Shown: one piece after another, positions 26,881-35,856 of the stretch | Position numbering within the stretch: position 1 is the first letter of the stretch | Layout of the letters: each line of letters begins with the position of its first letter | Source of the DNA: Planctomycetota bacterium | GTDB lineage: Bacteria; Planctomycetota; SZUA-567; H5-PLA8 | Reading direction: 5' to 3' | DNA length: 64,000 nucleotides | Assembly (NCBI GenBank): GCA_027493525.1 | Contig: JAOSKN010000003.1 | Coordinates: forward strand, 496,001 to 560,000 | Notes under the pieces: model-generated | Database searches by the model: none | What the model saw: only the letters and a program-made list of their open reading frames with translations | What the model was told of the DNA's origin: nothing | Made by a program: the position numbers and the translations under genes

Positions 26881-28071
26881 ATGCCCAAGTGCGTGCTCGC
26901 CTTCTCCGGCAGCCTCGACACCCTGGTGATGATCCCCTGGTTGAAAGAGCACCGTGACCTAGACGTCGTGACGCTCTCGGTCAACCTCGGCGGCGAAACG
27001 GACCTGGAAGAACTGGGCGAACAGGCGCTCCTGGCCGGCGCGGTCTCGGCCCGGATCGAGGACGTTCGGGACGCTTTTTTCCGCGATTTCATCTCCCCCT
27101 CGCTGCGCGCGCTGGCGCACTACGAGAGTTACCTGCTCGCGGCCGCGCTGGCGCGCCCGCTGATCGCGCGGGAACTGGTCCGCGTGGCGCTGGAGGAAGG
27201 CGCGAGTTGCGTGGCCCACGGCAGCACGCTGAAGGGCAACGACCAAGTGCGCTTCGAGTCGGCCATCTCGACGCTGGCGCCCAAGCTCAACGTGATCATG
27301 CCGCACCGGGAATGGAACCTGCGCACCCGCGACCAGCGGGTCAAGGCGGCGCGGCTCAAGCGCCTGCGTCTGCCGGCGGGACGGCAATCGGATTACAAGT
27401 ACGACTTCAACCTGTGGGGGCAGTCGATCAAGTGCGAGGCCTTCGCCGATCCGTCCAAGGCCATCCCGGAAGACGCCTACACGATGACCCAGAACGCCGT
27501 CTCCGCGCCGAACGAGCCGGAGCAGGTCCAGATCGAGTTCCTCGAAGGCGTGCCGGTGGGCCTCGACGGCCGGCGCATGGCGCCCGTGCAGATGCTCGAA
27601 GACCTGAATCGGGCCGCCGGGCGGCACGGCATCGGCCGCGCGGACCTGATCGAGGACCGCCTGGTGGGGTTCAAGTCCCACGAGGTCTACGAGGCCCCGG
27701 CGGCGACGGTGTTCTACATCGCCAAGCGCGCGCTGGAGTCCCTGACCCTCTCCCGCGAGACGCTGCAGGTCCGCGAGGGCCTGGCCGTCGCCTACGGCCG
27801 CTGCGTCTACAACGGGCAATGGTTCAGCGACCTGCGCGAGGCGCTGGACGGCTTCTACAACCGCATCAACCAGAACGTGACCGGAAAGGTGACGTTGCGC
27901 CTGTACAAGGGCAACGCCACCGTGGTGGCCCGCGAGAGCGAATTCAGCCTGTACTCGGCCGAGACCGCGCTTTCGGAGTCCGTGGAGGATTCGCCGGCGG
28001 AATCGAAGGGTTTCAGCAAGCTCTTCACGCTGCCGCTGACCGCGGAGGCCCGCCGCAAGAAGGGCGGTTGA
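26881..28071 (+). CDS. argG: Argininosuccinate synthase, divergent nucleotide site
   Basis: The 396-residue protein (ATG 26881, the track start being too early) aligns along its length with argininosuccinate synthase, which joins citrulline and aspartate using ATP in arginine synthesis. Conserved parts include CVAHGSTLKGNDQVRFE, NLWGQSIKCE, FKSHEVYEAPAATV and KGNATVVARES. Two nucleotide/substrate motifs deviate from the family as I know it: SGGLDTS is SGSLDTL, and GSTGKGND is GSTLKGND. The length is normal and no frame break is seen, so it is either a fast-evolving argG or a paralog with altered substrate. No other arg gene is nearby. Confidence 0.82.
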   Translation: MPKCVLAFSGSLDTLVMIPWLKEHRDLDVVTLSVNLGGETDLEELGEQALLAGAVSARIEDVRDAFFRDFISPSLRALAHYESYLLAAALARPLIARELVRVALEEGASCVAHGSTLKGNDQVRFESAISTLAPKLNVIMPHREWNLRTRDQRVKAARLKRLRLPAGRQSDYKYDFNLWGQSIKCEAFADPSKAIPEDAYTMTQNAVSAPNEPEQVQIEFLEGVPVGLDGRRMAPVQMLEDLNRAAGRHGIGRADLIEDRLVGFKSHEVYEAPAATVFYIAKRALESLTLSRETLQVREGLAVAYGRCVYNGQWFSDLREALDGFYNRINQNVTGKVTLRLYKGNATVVARESEFSLYSAETALSESVEDSPAESKGFSKLFTLPLTAEARRKKGG

Positions 28072-28412
28072 TGCCGGGTATGGCTTGCGGCTTTCGATTT
28101 AAGCTTTGAATCGGCGCGCAGGGTTGGCTTGCTGCCCTGAAGGCGAGGTCTTTCGGCGCGCGCTGGCCTTGGGGCGAACGGGAACTAAAACGGGCCCCGC
28201 CACTCGCGTGACGCGGCCCGGTTCGTTTCCGCGGACGTAGAAGGCGAGCTTTTGAGCATCTTCAGGAATATCGTAGCGCCATCTGCTGGCCCTGGAGGGC
28301 GTCCTCTTCGTTGGACTCGTCCGCCGTATGCGCCTGATACGTCTGGTCTCGTCCGCCTCGATGCCGCCCTCCATGCCGGCGCATCTGGCACTACACTATT
28401 CCTGAAAATGCT
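28072..28412. other. Intergenic region with no supported gene
   Basis: About 340 bp. A 91-codon minus-strand ORF (28374-28099) has a protein-like middle (WRYDIPEDAQKLAFYVRGNE) but an Arg-rich start and no ribosome binding site. It may be a decayed gene end. Confidence 0.35.
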
Positions 28413-28631
28413 CTAGAGATCGTTGGGGCGGACGGTGGAGCGCTTGTTGGCCTTGGCGCGATCGGAAGCCTTATCCAGGCAGCAGGCGACGCAGGCGCTG
28501 AGGGCGTCGACGAGGTCGCCGGAACTCTTGAGACCCTTCGCCTTGACGTAGTTCTTCACCTTGCTGCCGACCACCAGCCCTTCGGCGGACGCCTTGCCCT
28601 TGCCGCCGGCCTTCTTCGCCTTCTTCGCCAT
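28413..28631 (-). CDS. Bacterial histone-fold protein (72 aa)
   Basis: ATG 28631 follows GGAGGAGG, giving 72 residues; the track start at 28775 is upstream of the promoter. A Lys/Gly/Ala-rich N-terminal tail (AKKAKKAGGKGKAS) leads into a single histone fold: VVGSKVKNYVKAKG (helix 1), SGDLVDALSACVACCLDKASDRAKA (long helix 2), then KRSTVRPNDL, matching the loop L2/helix 3 RKTVxxxD pattern of archaeal histones and the Bdellovibrio-type bacterial histones. It should coat or bridge DNA as a dimer. Odd points are the three cysteines in helix 2 and the basic tail. A sigma-70 promoter precedes it. Confidence 0.78.
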   Translation of the reverse strand: MAKKAKKAGGKGKASAEGLVVGSKVKNYVKAKGLKSSGDLVDALSACVACCLDKASDRAKANKRSTVRPNDL

Positions 28632-28710
28632 GGGGATTCCTCCTCCGCATCGTCTAGGCGGCGGGACGCGTGCCACGCCGGTTTCAGGTTGGAAGTTGAA
28701 CAGGCGGGCG

Positions 28711-28738
28711 ACTCTAGGCGCTTTCGCCAAGGCGTCAA
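28711..28738 (-). promoter_or_regulatory. Candidate sigma-70 promoter of the histone gene
   Basis: On the minus strand, TTGACG (28738-28733), a 16-bp spacer and TAGAGT (28716-28711) lie about 80 nt before the histone ATG. The -35 overlaps the last bases of the upstream gene, so the histone can be transcribed independently of it. Confidence 0.5.
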
Positions 28739-30482
28739 GGACTTCCGGGGCGCGCGAGGCGCCCGCGCGCTTCAAGCCGGCCGCGCGGCGCGCCGGGGCC
28801 GGGTTCGGGCGTAAGGCGCGCCTCGAGCGCGCCCCAGATCCCGATTGCGCGCTGGATCAGTTCGACGACGGCGCCCTCGTCCGGATACCGTTCCATGAAC
28901 TCCGCCGCGCCCAATTCGTCGCGTTCTTCCTCGAGCCAGATCTGGGCAAGCATCCCCGCGATGGGCGCCAAACGCGCGCCGTCGGTGCGGAGTTCGAAGC
29001 ACGGCTCCGGATCGCGCGGGGCCGCCGGCCGGGCCAGCAGCGGCGGCGCGGGGAGCATCGCGAAGGGCCCCGCATCGCTGCTGACGGCCAGGCCCTCGGC
29101 GTCGGTGAGCCACATCGGCCGGGTGTAGCTGCCGCGGACCAGAATGTAGCGGTCCACTTCGCCCTTGCGGATGCGCCGAACGTAGGGTCGGTCGGCGTCC
29201 TCGCTAGGCGGATCGTCGTAGAGCCCTTTCCAGCGCACGCGGGCCAGTTCGCCCAGCGCGTGGCGGGCTTCGGGGGTGGCGTGGAAGGGAAGCGAGGCCA
29301 GCACGCGCGGCTGCCCGGTGCCCGAGCCCGGCGCGGGATCTGCGATCTGCACCCGCAGCACGCGCCCGAAGACCGGCCAAAGCGAAGCGTTCAGGTCCAC
29401 CTGCGCGTCGGCCAGGTACGCCAGGCGCGTCTCCCAGCGGCGCTTCGACTTGCCGTCCTGCAATTCCTCGAAGAGGTGCCGCGCGAAGAGTTTGCCCAGG
29501 TCCAGCGGGATTCGAGCGTCGAGGACCGGCTCCCTGCCGCCTAGGCCGTCGTCGAGCAGCCGCGCGGGCGGTTCGTGCGGCGGCAACCCGCCTTCCCATT
29601 CGCCGTCGGCGCGCAACACGTCGGGAGTTGCGCTAAGGTGGATGCGGATCCGTTCGGGCAGCACCTGGAGCCCGAAGACCTCGGGCCAACTCGGGCGCAC
29701 CAGCCGCGCGTAGTCGATGCCCTGCTCGATCCGAATCGCGCGCGGCCGCACGTCGATCTCGACGGCCGTGCCCTCGGGGACCGCTGGGCCGCCGGCGTTT
29801 CCCGCTTCGCCGTTGTCGGCGGGTTCGGCGCCGTTCAAGGCCAGCGCGATCAGCCCGCCGCCGAGGTCGTGAAAGGCCGCGCGAACCTTGGCGGCGTTCT
29901 TGCCGAAGCGCCCGGCCATCCAGCCGCCCATGCGGACCAGCGCGCCGCGCCCGCCCTGGAGGCGCAGGTAAACGGCGAGCGGCGGCTTGCGGCTCCGTTC
30001 GCCGTCGCTCGCCGGCGGCGGGGCCTCGAGGACCACGGCGAGTTCGCCGCCGACCAGAAAGCGCGCGCCGGGCCGGTCGGGTTGGAAGAGCGCCTTCAGC
30101 AGGGCTGGCTGCTTGTCCCATTTGGCGCGGAACGCCTCGAGCTTCTCCCGCCAGTGCGTGCGCGCCTGAAGTTCGGGCAGTTCCCAGAGCGCCTGGACGG
30201 CGGGGTGCGCTTCGAGCGCGCGCCACGCCTCATCGCCGTTGCGCACGCGCGCGGAGATCAGGGCCTGCTTGGGCAGATAGCGCCCGATGGGGCCGCCGGC
30301 CGTCGGCGCGAAGCTGGCGGCGAAGGGGCAGACGAGGCACGCGCCGAGCAGCCAGGCCGCGGCCAGGACACGGCCGGCGACGCGCAGAACCTGGCGCCAG
30401 GGCTTGGGGGCTCAGCCGCTACGGTCAGGGGAGCCGGGGAAGGCGGAGCGGGCGGGGGAGGGCTCGGTTCCTGGTGATCCAT
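28735..30482 (-). CDS. Membrane-anchored protein of unknown function, DUF3352-like (one frameshift)
   Basis: The track gives a 503-aa ORF from GTG 30246. In its frame upstream is a clear membrane anchor (VLAAAWLLGACLVCPFAAS) with no start codon, while the frame of ATG 30482 gives a proline-rich cytoplasmic N-terminus (MDHQEPSPPPPAPP). Adding one base to the five-base run at 30406-30410 joins them (AAEPPKPWRQVLRVAG) into 582 residues. After the anchor comes GRYLPKQALISARVRNGDEA, then a long extracytoplasmic domain with RFLVGGELAVVLEAPP and RYILVRGSYTRPMWL. This resembles DUF3352-type proteins, but only loosely. It is the last gene of a minus-strand run after the isoaspartate methyltransferase. 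Confidence 0.6.
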
Positions 30483-30497
30483 ACAACTCGCGCCCCG

Positions 30498-31148
30498 TTA
30501 CGTCTCGCCTGAAAAGCCGTTCTGTCCGATCAGGCGCACGAAGATACAGGAGGGTCCGGCGCGGGTCTCCAGCTTTCCGCCGCGCCGCGTCGCGGTGAGC
30601 AGCTCCTGTTCCTGTGCGGAGCCGACGGGGGCGACGAGCAGGCCGCTCTCGGCAAGCTGCTCTTCCAGGGCCTTCGGGATCCGCGGGCATGCGGCGGAGA
30701 CGACGATCCGGTCGTACGGCGCCTCTTCGGGCCAGCCCAGGGAACCGTCTCCCAGGCGATAGCGGATGTTGGCGTAGCCCAGGTCCGTCAGCCGGTCTTC
30801 GGCGGTTGTGGCGAGAAATTCGATGCGTTCGACGGTCCAGACTTCGCGGGCCAGTTCGGCCAGCAGTGCGGTGAGGTAGCCCGAGCCGGTGCCGATCTCG
30901 AGAACCTTCTCGGTCCCGCACAATTTCAGGGCCTGGAGCATCAAGGCGACCATGTACGGCTGGCTGATGGTCTGGCCGTGCGAGAGTTGCAGGGCGCGGT
31001 CGGTGTAGGCCTGTTCGCGAAGGTACTCGGGTACGAAGGCGGCGCGGTCAACCTTGCGGAAGGCGTCCAGGACGCGGCGGTCGGAGATGCCGCGGTCTCG
31101 CAGGTCGCCTTCGACCATGCGCTCCAGTTCGTCCGCGTCGTATGCCAT
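30498..31148 (-). CDS. pcm: Protein-L-isoaspartate O-methyltransferase
   Basis: The 216 residues contain the full PCMT pattern: VDRAAFVPEYLREQAYTDRAL, GQTISQPYMVALMLQAL, the SAM-binding loop EKVLEIGTGSGYLTALLAEL, and YDRIVVSAACPRIPKALEEQL. The enzyme methylates isoaspartyl residues formed in ageing proteins and starts their repair. It is cytoplasmic. It lies 38 bp downstream of a GT2 gene in the same minus-strand run. Confidence 0.93.
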   Translation of the reverse strand: MAYDADELERMVEGDLRDRGISDRRVLDAFRKVDRAAFVPEYLREQAYTDRALQLSHGQTISQPYMVALMLQALKLCGTEKVLEIGTGSGYLTALLAELAREVWTVERIEFLATTAEDRLTDLGYANIRYRLGDGSLGWPEEAPYDRIVVSAACPRIPKALEEQLAESGLLVAPVGSAQEQELLTATRRGGKLETRAGPSCIFVRLIGQNGFSGET

Positions 31149-31186
31149 GGGTGGCCCGTTCGAGTCAGGGGCCCGGGCGGCCGCCG

Positions 31187-31861
31187 TCAGCGGCAGCGCC
31201 AGAGCACCCGGAAGAAGCGCAGCGCGTCAAGGAGCGGGTTGATCTTGCTCTCCTCGGCGCCGGTGTAAATCGTGCGGATGGGAATCTCGACCAGGCGCGC
31301 GCCGGCGCGGAGGGCCTTGATCAGGATTTCGGACTCCAGGTCGAAGCGCCGGCCGTCGAGGCGCAGGGCCTGCCAGGTGTCGAGGCGGATCAGGCGGAAG
31401 CCGACCTGGGAGTCGCGGATCGGCACGCCGGCCATCCGGGTGATGCACCAGGACGCGAAGCGGTTGGTGGTGCGGCGCACGAACGGCATCTGGTCGGAGC
31501 GGAGCATGCGGTTGCCCAGCACGATGTCGGCGTCGCCCTGCCGGTAGGCCTCCAGGAAGCGCGGAATCTCATCGGGGTCGTGCTGCCCGTCGCCATCCAG
31601 CGTGATCGCGGCCTGGAACCCCGACGCCTGGGCCAGCGCGAAGCCGTTGCGCAGGGCCATGCCCTTGCCGAGGTTGGTCTCGTGGCGCAGCACGCGCGCG
31701 CCGTTCTTGGCGGCCAGATGCGCGGTGCGGTCGGTGGAACAGTCGTCGATCACGATGCAGATGCCGACGTGCCTGCGCACGCTCCGCACGACCCGCTCGA
31801 TCGAGCGTTCCTCGTTGTAACAAGGCACGATGGCACAGATGGCGTCCTTGCCGGTGTTCAT
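31187..31861 (-). CDS. Glycosyltransferase family 2, DPM1-like
   Basis: ATG 31861 overlaps the stop of the acyltransferase (ATGA), so the 42-residue extension in the track is rejected; 224 residues result. The GT-A fold shows AIVPCYNEERSIERVV, VIDDCSTDRTAHLA, the metal-binding LDGDGQHDP and GNRM. These fit polyprenyl-phosphate mannose/glucose synthase-like enzymes. There is no C-terminal membrane pair. Coupling to an LpxL-type acyltransferase suggests a role in envelope lipid or glycan assembly. Confidence 0.88.
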   Translation of the reverse strand: MNTGKDAICAIVPCYNEERSIERVVRSVRRHVGICIVIDDCSTDRTAHLAAKNGARVLRHETNLGKGMALRNGFALAQASGFQAAITLDGDGQHDPDEIPRFLEAYRQGDADIVLGNRMLRSDQMPFVRRTTNRFASWCITRMAGVPIRDSQVGFRLIRLDTWQALRLDGRRFDLESEILIKALRAGARLVEIPIRTIYTGAEESKINPLLDALRFFRVLWRCR

Positions 31862-32814
31862 GCGGTGCGATCCCCGGTGACGGTCTCGGAAGCGCCGCGC
31901 CCGGCGCGCGCAGAGGCGGTGGGCAGCAGGGATGCCGAAGGCGCGGCTGCGCCGCCGTCCTTCCAGACGGGATAGAAGACCGCCCACTGGCAGGGATCGG
32001 CCTTCACGCGGGTTTCCAGCGCGTCGGCGAAGGCCTGGGCCAGCGCGGCGATCCGCTCGGCCTTCGTGCCCTCCGCCGGCGGGTCGATGGGCGCGCCGAT
32101 GTGCAGCGTGTAATCCCGGTTGAAGCGGCGATAGACGAAGGTCGGGAGCAGCGGCGCGCCGGTGTCCACGGAGATCCGCCAGGGGCCTTGCGGGAACCAG
32201 GTCGGGCGGCCGAAGAGGTTCACACGCACCGCCGGGCCGCCGGTAAGGCGGTCGCCGAGAATCGCCACGGGGCGGTTCTCGCGAAGCGCCCTCAGGACCG
32301 CGCGCGCCCCGCTGTGCGTATGCACCACCGTCACGCCGTGCTTGGCGCGCTGGCCGACGAACAACTCGTTCACGCGCGGTTCCGCATGGGTCTGGGTCAG
32401 CGCCACGATCGGATAGCCCAGGCGGCCGACGACGAAGGCGCCGAGTTCCCAGTTCGAGTAATGCCCGGAGACGAAGACCATGCCCCGGCCGCCCTTGAGC
32501 GCGAGGTCAAGATTCTCCTGGCCCACCACGGTGACGTTCCGCTCGAAGAACTCGTTCCCGAATCCTTCCGCGCCGAAGAACTCGCAGAGGTACATTCCAA
32601 AAGAGCGGAAGACCCAGCGCGCCTGCCGCCGCAACTGCGCCTCGCTCGCGCCAGGCCCCAGAATCTGGCGCAGGTTGGCGATGACGGACCTTCGCGCGGG
32701 GGCATCCAACAGGTAGTGGAGGTCGGCCAGGCGGTGCGCGATCCAGTATTGCACGTTGCGAGGTAGAATCCGGGCGAGCCCTACGATCCCCAGGTAAGCA
32801 GCATACTTGAGCAT
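31858..32814 (-). CDS. Lysophospholipid/lipid A acyltransferase (LpxL/HtrB family)
   Basis: The 318-residue protein has an N-terminal hydrophobic segment (YAAYLGIVGLARILPR). The catalytic motif is FVSGHYSNWELGA (HX4E), followed by GDRLTGGPAVRVNLFGRPTWFPQGP, typical of late acyltransferases of lipid A and related lipids. It supports a Gram-negative envelope with LPS. The C-terminal 25 residues are a low-complexity Ser/Ala tail. It is the first gene of a four-gene minus-strand run and is divergent from the oxidoreductase at 33048 across about 230 bp. Confidence 0.9.
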   Translation of the reverse strand: MLKYAAYLGIVGLARILPRNVQYWIAHRLADLHYLLDAPARRSVIANLRQILGPGASEAQLRRQARWVFRSFGMYLCEFFGAEGFGNEFFERNVTVVGQENLDLALKGGRGMVFVSGHYSNWELGAFVVGRLGYPIVALTQTHAEPRVNELFVGQRAKHGVTVVHTHSGARAVLRALRENRPVAILGDRLTGGPAVRVNLFGRPTWFPQGPWRISVDTGAPLLPTFVYRRFNRDYTLHIGAPIDPPAEGTKAERIAALAQAFADALETRVKADPCQWAVFYPVWKDGGAAAPSASLLPTASARAGRGASETVTGDRTA

Positions 32815-33047
32815 GCAGCGTGCGCGCTCCCGGAAGCTATGAACAACACTTTCTTATTGTGGTCTTTTTACAACATATCGCAAGGTCCGCTTTGGCAAAT
32901 CCAGCTTTGAGTAAGAGTTCCGGGGGCGACGCCGGATCGGCCCGCAGGTCGCCCTTGCGCCGGGACCGTTGCGACTGCATTTGAATCCCGCCCAGCCCCG
33001 GTCAAAATGCGTCTTTTACGGCATCCTGCAAACGGGAGGAGCGCTTC

Positions 33048-34151
33048 ATGGCGGCCAGCGGCGGTCGTGGGTTCGGCATCGTCGGGATCGGGATGATTTC
33101 CGAGTTTCACGCGCGGGCGATCCAGGCGATGGAGGGCGGGCATCTGGTCTGCGCCTACTCCCGCAAGGGCGGCCCGAACGCCGACAAGTTCGCCGCGGAG
33201 TTCGGCGTCAAGGTCTACACCGGGGACTACGAGGCCTTCCTGAAGCATCCCGGCCTCGACGCGGTCGCGATCGCGACGCCTTCGGGCGCGCACCTGGAGC
33301 CCGGCGTGGCCGCGGCGCGCGCGAAGAAGCACGTCATTTGCGAGAAGCCCCTGGAGGTCACGCTGGAGCGCTGCGACGCGCTCATCGCCGAATGTAAGAA
33401 ACACCGCGTGCTGCTCGGCGGGATCTTCCCCTCGCGCACGGGCGAGGCGGTCCAGGCGATCAAGAAGGCCGTGGACGAGAAGCGCTTCGGCAAGCTGACC
33501 GTCTGCAACGCGGTGGTCCCCTGGCATCGCACGCAGGCCTACTACGACGGCGGCGGCTGGCGCGGCACGTGGAAGCTCGACGGCGGCGGCGCGCTGATGA
33601 ACCAGTCGATCCACACCATCGACCTGCTCCAGTGGCTCGCCGGGCCGGCGAAGGAACTGAGCGCTTACGCGGGGAACCTGATCCACAAGCGCATCGAGGT
33701 CGAGGACGCGGCGGCGGCGGCGATCAAGTGGAAGAGCGGCGCGATCGGCACGCTCGTGGGCAGCACCGCCATGTGGCCGGGTCTCTCCAGCGAGGTCCTG
33801 ATCTGCGGCGAGCACGGCACGGCGTGGTTTCGCGGCGGCAACCTCGTGAGCTGGCAGTTTGCCGAGGAACAGCCCGGCGACGCGCAGATCCGCGAGAAGT
33901 TCTCGCCCAAGCCCGACGCGGGGAAGGGCGGGGCGTCCGACCCGCGCGCGATCAGCTTCGTGGGGCACCAGAAGCAGTTCGAGAACTTCGTCCGCTGCCT
34001 CGACGGCAAGGAGAAGCTCCTCGTGGACGGCAAGGAGGCGCGCAAGGCCGTCGAGATCATTCTCGCGATTTACGCCTCGGCGCTGGGCGGCAAGGCGGTG
34101 AAGCTGCCGCTGAAGAAGACGCCCAAGCGGCGCAAGTTCCCGAAGGTCTGA
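33048..34151 (+). CDS. Gfo/Idh/MocA family oxidoreductase
   Basis: The 367-residue protein has GGGAGGAGCGC upstream of the ATG. It shows the Rossmann opening FGIVGIGMISEFHARAI, the signature HVICEKPLEVTLERC (EKP), GGGALMNQSIHTIDLLQW (catalytic helix with His) and AVEIILAIYASALGGK near the end. It ends with a basic KKTPKRRKFPK tail. The substrate is probably a sugar or cyclitol. It comes 21 bp before the phosphodiesterase gene on the same strand, suggesting a common transcript. Confidence 0.9.
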   Translation: MAASGGRGFGIVGIGMISEFHARAIQAMEGGHLVCAYSRKGGPNADKFAAEFGVKVYTGDYEAFLKHPGLDAVAIATPSGAHLEPGVAAARAKKHVICEKPLEVTLERCDALIAECKKHRVLLGGIFPSRTGEAVQAIKKAVDEKRFGKLTVCNAVVPWHRTQAYYDGGGWRGTWKLDGGGALMNQSIHTIDLLQWLAGPAKELSAYAGNLIHKRIEVEDAAAAAIKWKSGAIGTLVGSTAMWPGLSSEVLICGEHGTAWFRGGNLVSWQFAEEQPGDAQIREKFSPKPDAGKGGASDPRAISFVGHQKQFENFVRCLDGKEKLLVDGKEARKAVEIILAIYASALGGKAVKLPLKKTPKRRKFPKV

Positions 34152-34172
34152 CCCGGAGCATCGGACGCGCGC

Positions 34173-35755
34173 ATGGCCCTATCGCGGCTCCTCGTCCTCC
34201 AGCTCGACTCCGTGCCCTGGCCGGTGCTGAAGCCCTTGATGGATGCGGGGCGCGCGCCGCGGCTGAAGGCGCTCTACGAACGCGGCTGCTCGGGCACGCT
34301 GCGCTCGACGGTCCCGCCGATCACCCCCGCGGCGTGGGCGACTTTCATGACCGGCGTCCGGCCTGGGCGGCACGGCATCCTGAACTTCAAAGGCTTCGAT
34401 CCCCGCCGGCAGAGCTACTGCGTGGCCGACGCGCGGCACCTGAGCGAGCGGAACATCTACCGCCGGCTTGCGCTGGCCGGCAAGCGCGTCGGCGTGGCGA
34501 TGCAGCCCAGCACGCATCCGCCGTTCGACGTCAACGGCTTCTGCCTCACCGGCTTCGACAGCCCGGGGCTCTCCGCGCCCTTCGCGCACCCGCGCGAACT
34601 GGAAGCGGAGATTCTTGCGCTCTGCCCCGAGCACGGCCAGAACTTCAACCTGCACAGCCTCTGGGCGAAGCCGGCCCGGGAAGGCGAAGACGTCCTGCCG
34701 CGGAACCTGGAGGCCGCCGCCGGGCAGATGCGCCGCGTCGCGAAGCTCGCCTTGGACCTGCATGCCAGGCATCCGGTGGACGTGCTGGCCGTTTATTTCC
34801 AGGCGCCGGACGTGGTGCTGCACAAGGCCTGGCCGTATTGCCTCCCGGAAGGCGGCCAGGAGAACCCGGCGCGGCGCGAGGCGGTCGCGAGGTTCTTCGG
34901 CGCGATGGATGCCGCTTGCGGCGATTTGATCGACGGTTTCGGCGGAGCGGGGAGACTCTCACGCTGGCGCTCAGCGACCACGGGCACCAGCCGGCGCGGC
35001 ACGCGGTCTTCGTCAACACGCTGCTCGCCGAGGGCGGCTTCCTGAAGTACGCGCGCTCGCCCGCCGCGCTGGCCCGGGACGCCGTGCGCCGGGTGAAGGA
35101 CCTCGCGCGCGGGATCAAGCGCCGCGGCCTCAGCCGGCCGCTGGACTGGAACTCGACGCTGGCCTGGATGCCGTACCAGGCCTGTTCCGGGATGGTCTAC
35201 GTGAACCTCAAGGGACGGCAGCCGTTCGGCTGCGTCGAGGAACGGGATTACGAGTCCGTCCGCGACCGGGTGCTCGAATTCCTGCGCGCGGCGAAACTTC
35301 CTGACGGCGCGCCCGTCTGCGCCGACGTGGTGAGCGGCGACGCGTTCTTCGACGCCAAGCTCGAACGCGGCCTGCCCGATATCCTCATGCTCCAGCACGA
35401 GGGCGTGGATTTCAGGCGTCGCGCGATCGATGCCCCGTTCGCACGGCCGCTGCACGGCCGCGCCGGCATACATCACCCGGACGGGCTCTACATCCTGGAC
35501 GGCCCGGGCGTGGCCGCCAGGAAGGACGCCGACGGGGAGATCCTCGACATGGCGCCGACGCTGCTGGCCGCGCTGGGCCAGCCCGTTCCGAGCTACATGG
35601 AAGCCCGCGCGCGCGCCGACTGGTTCGCGCCCGCGCTGGAGGCACGGATCGTGGAGCAGGCCTGGGGCGACGGGGCGGCTGCGCCGGCCGGTTATACGCA
35701 GGAGCAGGAGGCGGCGATCGAAGAGCGCCTGGCGGACCTGGGATACCTCGATTGA
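34173..35755 (+). CDS. Type I phosphodiesterase/alkaline phosphatase-superfamily protein (one frameshift)
   Basis: The 5' part is the 290-aa ORF; the 3' part is in the frame of the 728-aa track ORF. Adding one G to the four-base run 34949-34952 restores GGAGETLTLALSDHGHQPARH and a 527-residue protein. Metal-site features are in order: LQLDSVPWPVL (first Asp), RSTVPPITPAAWATFMTGVRPGRHGILNF (nucleophile Thr region), LAVYFQAPDVVLHKAWPY, and ALSDHGH (Asp-His). This matches nucleotide pyrophosphatase/phosphodiesterase-like phosphatases of the AlkP superfamily. It lacks a signal peptide. The likely act is hydrolysis of a phosphoester linked to the neighbouring sugar pathway; the substrate is unknown. 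Confidence 0.75.
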
Positions 35756-35762
35756 GAGGTGT

Positions 35763-35846
35763 GAAGTATGAGCTATGAAGTATAAATCAGGATTGAAAAC
35801 GGAAGCAAAATCTTGTGCTGCTTCCGGTATAGCTACTTCATACTTC
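35763..35846. terminator. Bidirectional hairpin with heptad (GAAGTAT) arms
   Basis: An inner perfect stem CGGAAGCA/TGCTTCCG (35800-35807 and 35819-35826) is nested within outer arms of GAAGTAT-type heptads (GAAGTATGA at 35763-35771 against TCATACTTC at 35838-35846). It lies between the stops of convergent genes and is a plausible two-way terminator. It uses the same heptad as the array near 46.3 kb. Confidence 0.6.
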
Positions 35847-35856
35847 TTTCTTTATC

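Noticed and set aside
28099-28374. 91-aa minus-strand ORF upstream of the histone terminator side
   Set aside because: Has a protein-like middle but no ribosome site, Arg-rich start and no recognisable family; kept only as a note on the gap.
33569-34940. First two thirds of the 728-aa plus-strand ORF
   Set aside because: Only its last third (after 34952) carries phosphodiesterase sequence; the rest is a shadow of the oxidoreductase and the 5' phosphodiesterase part.
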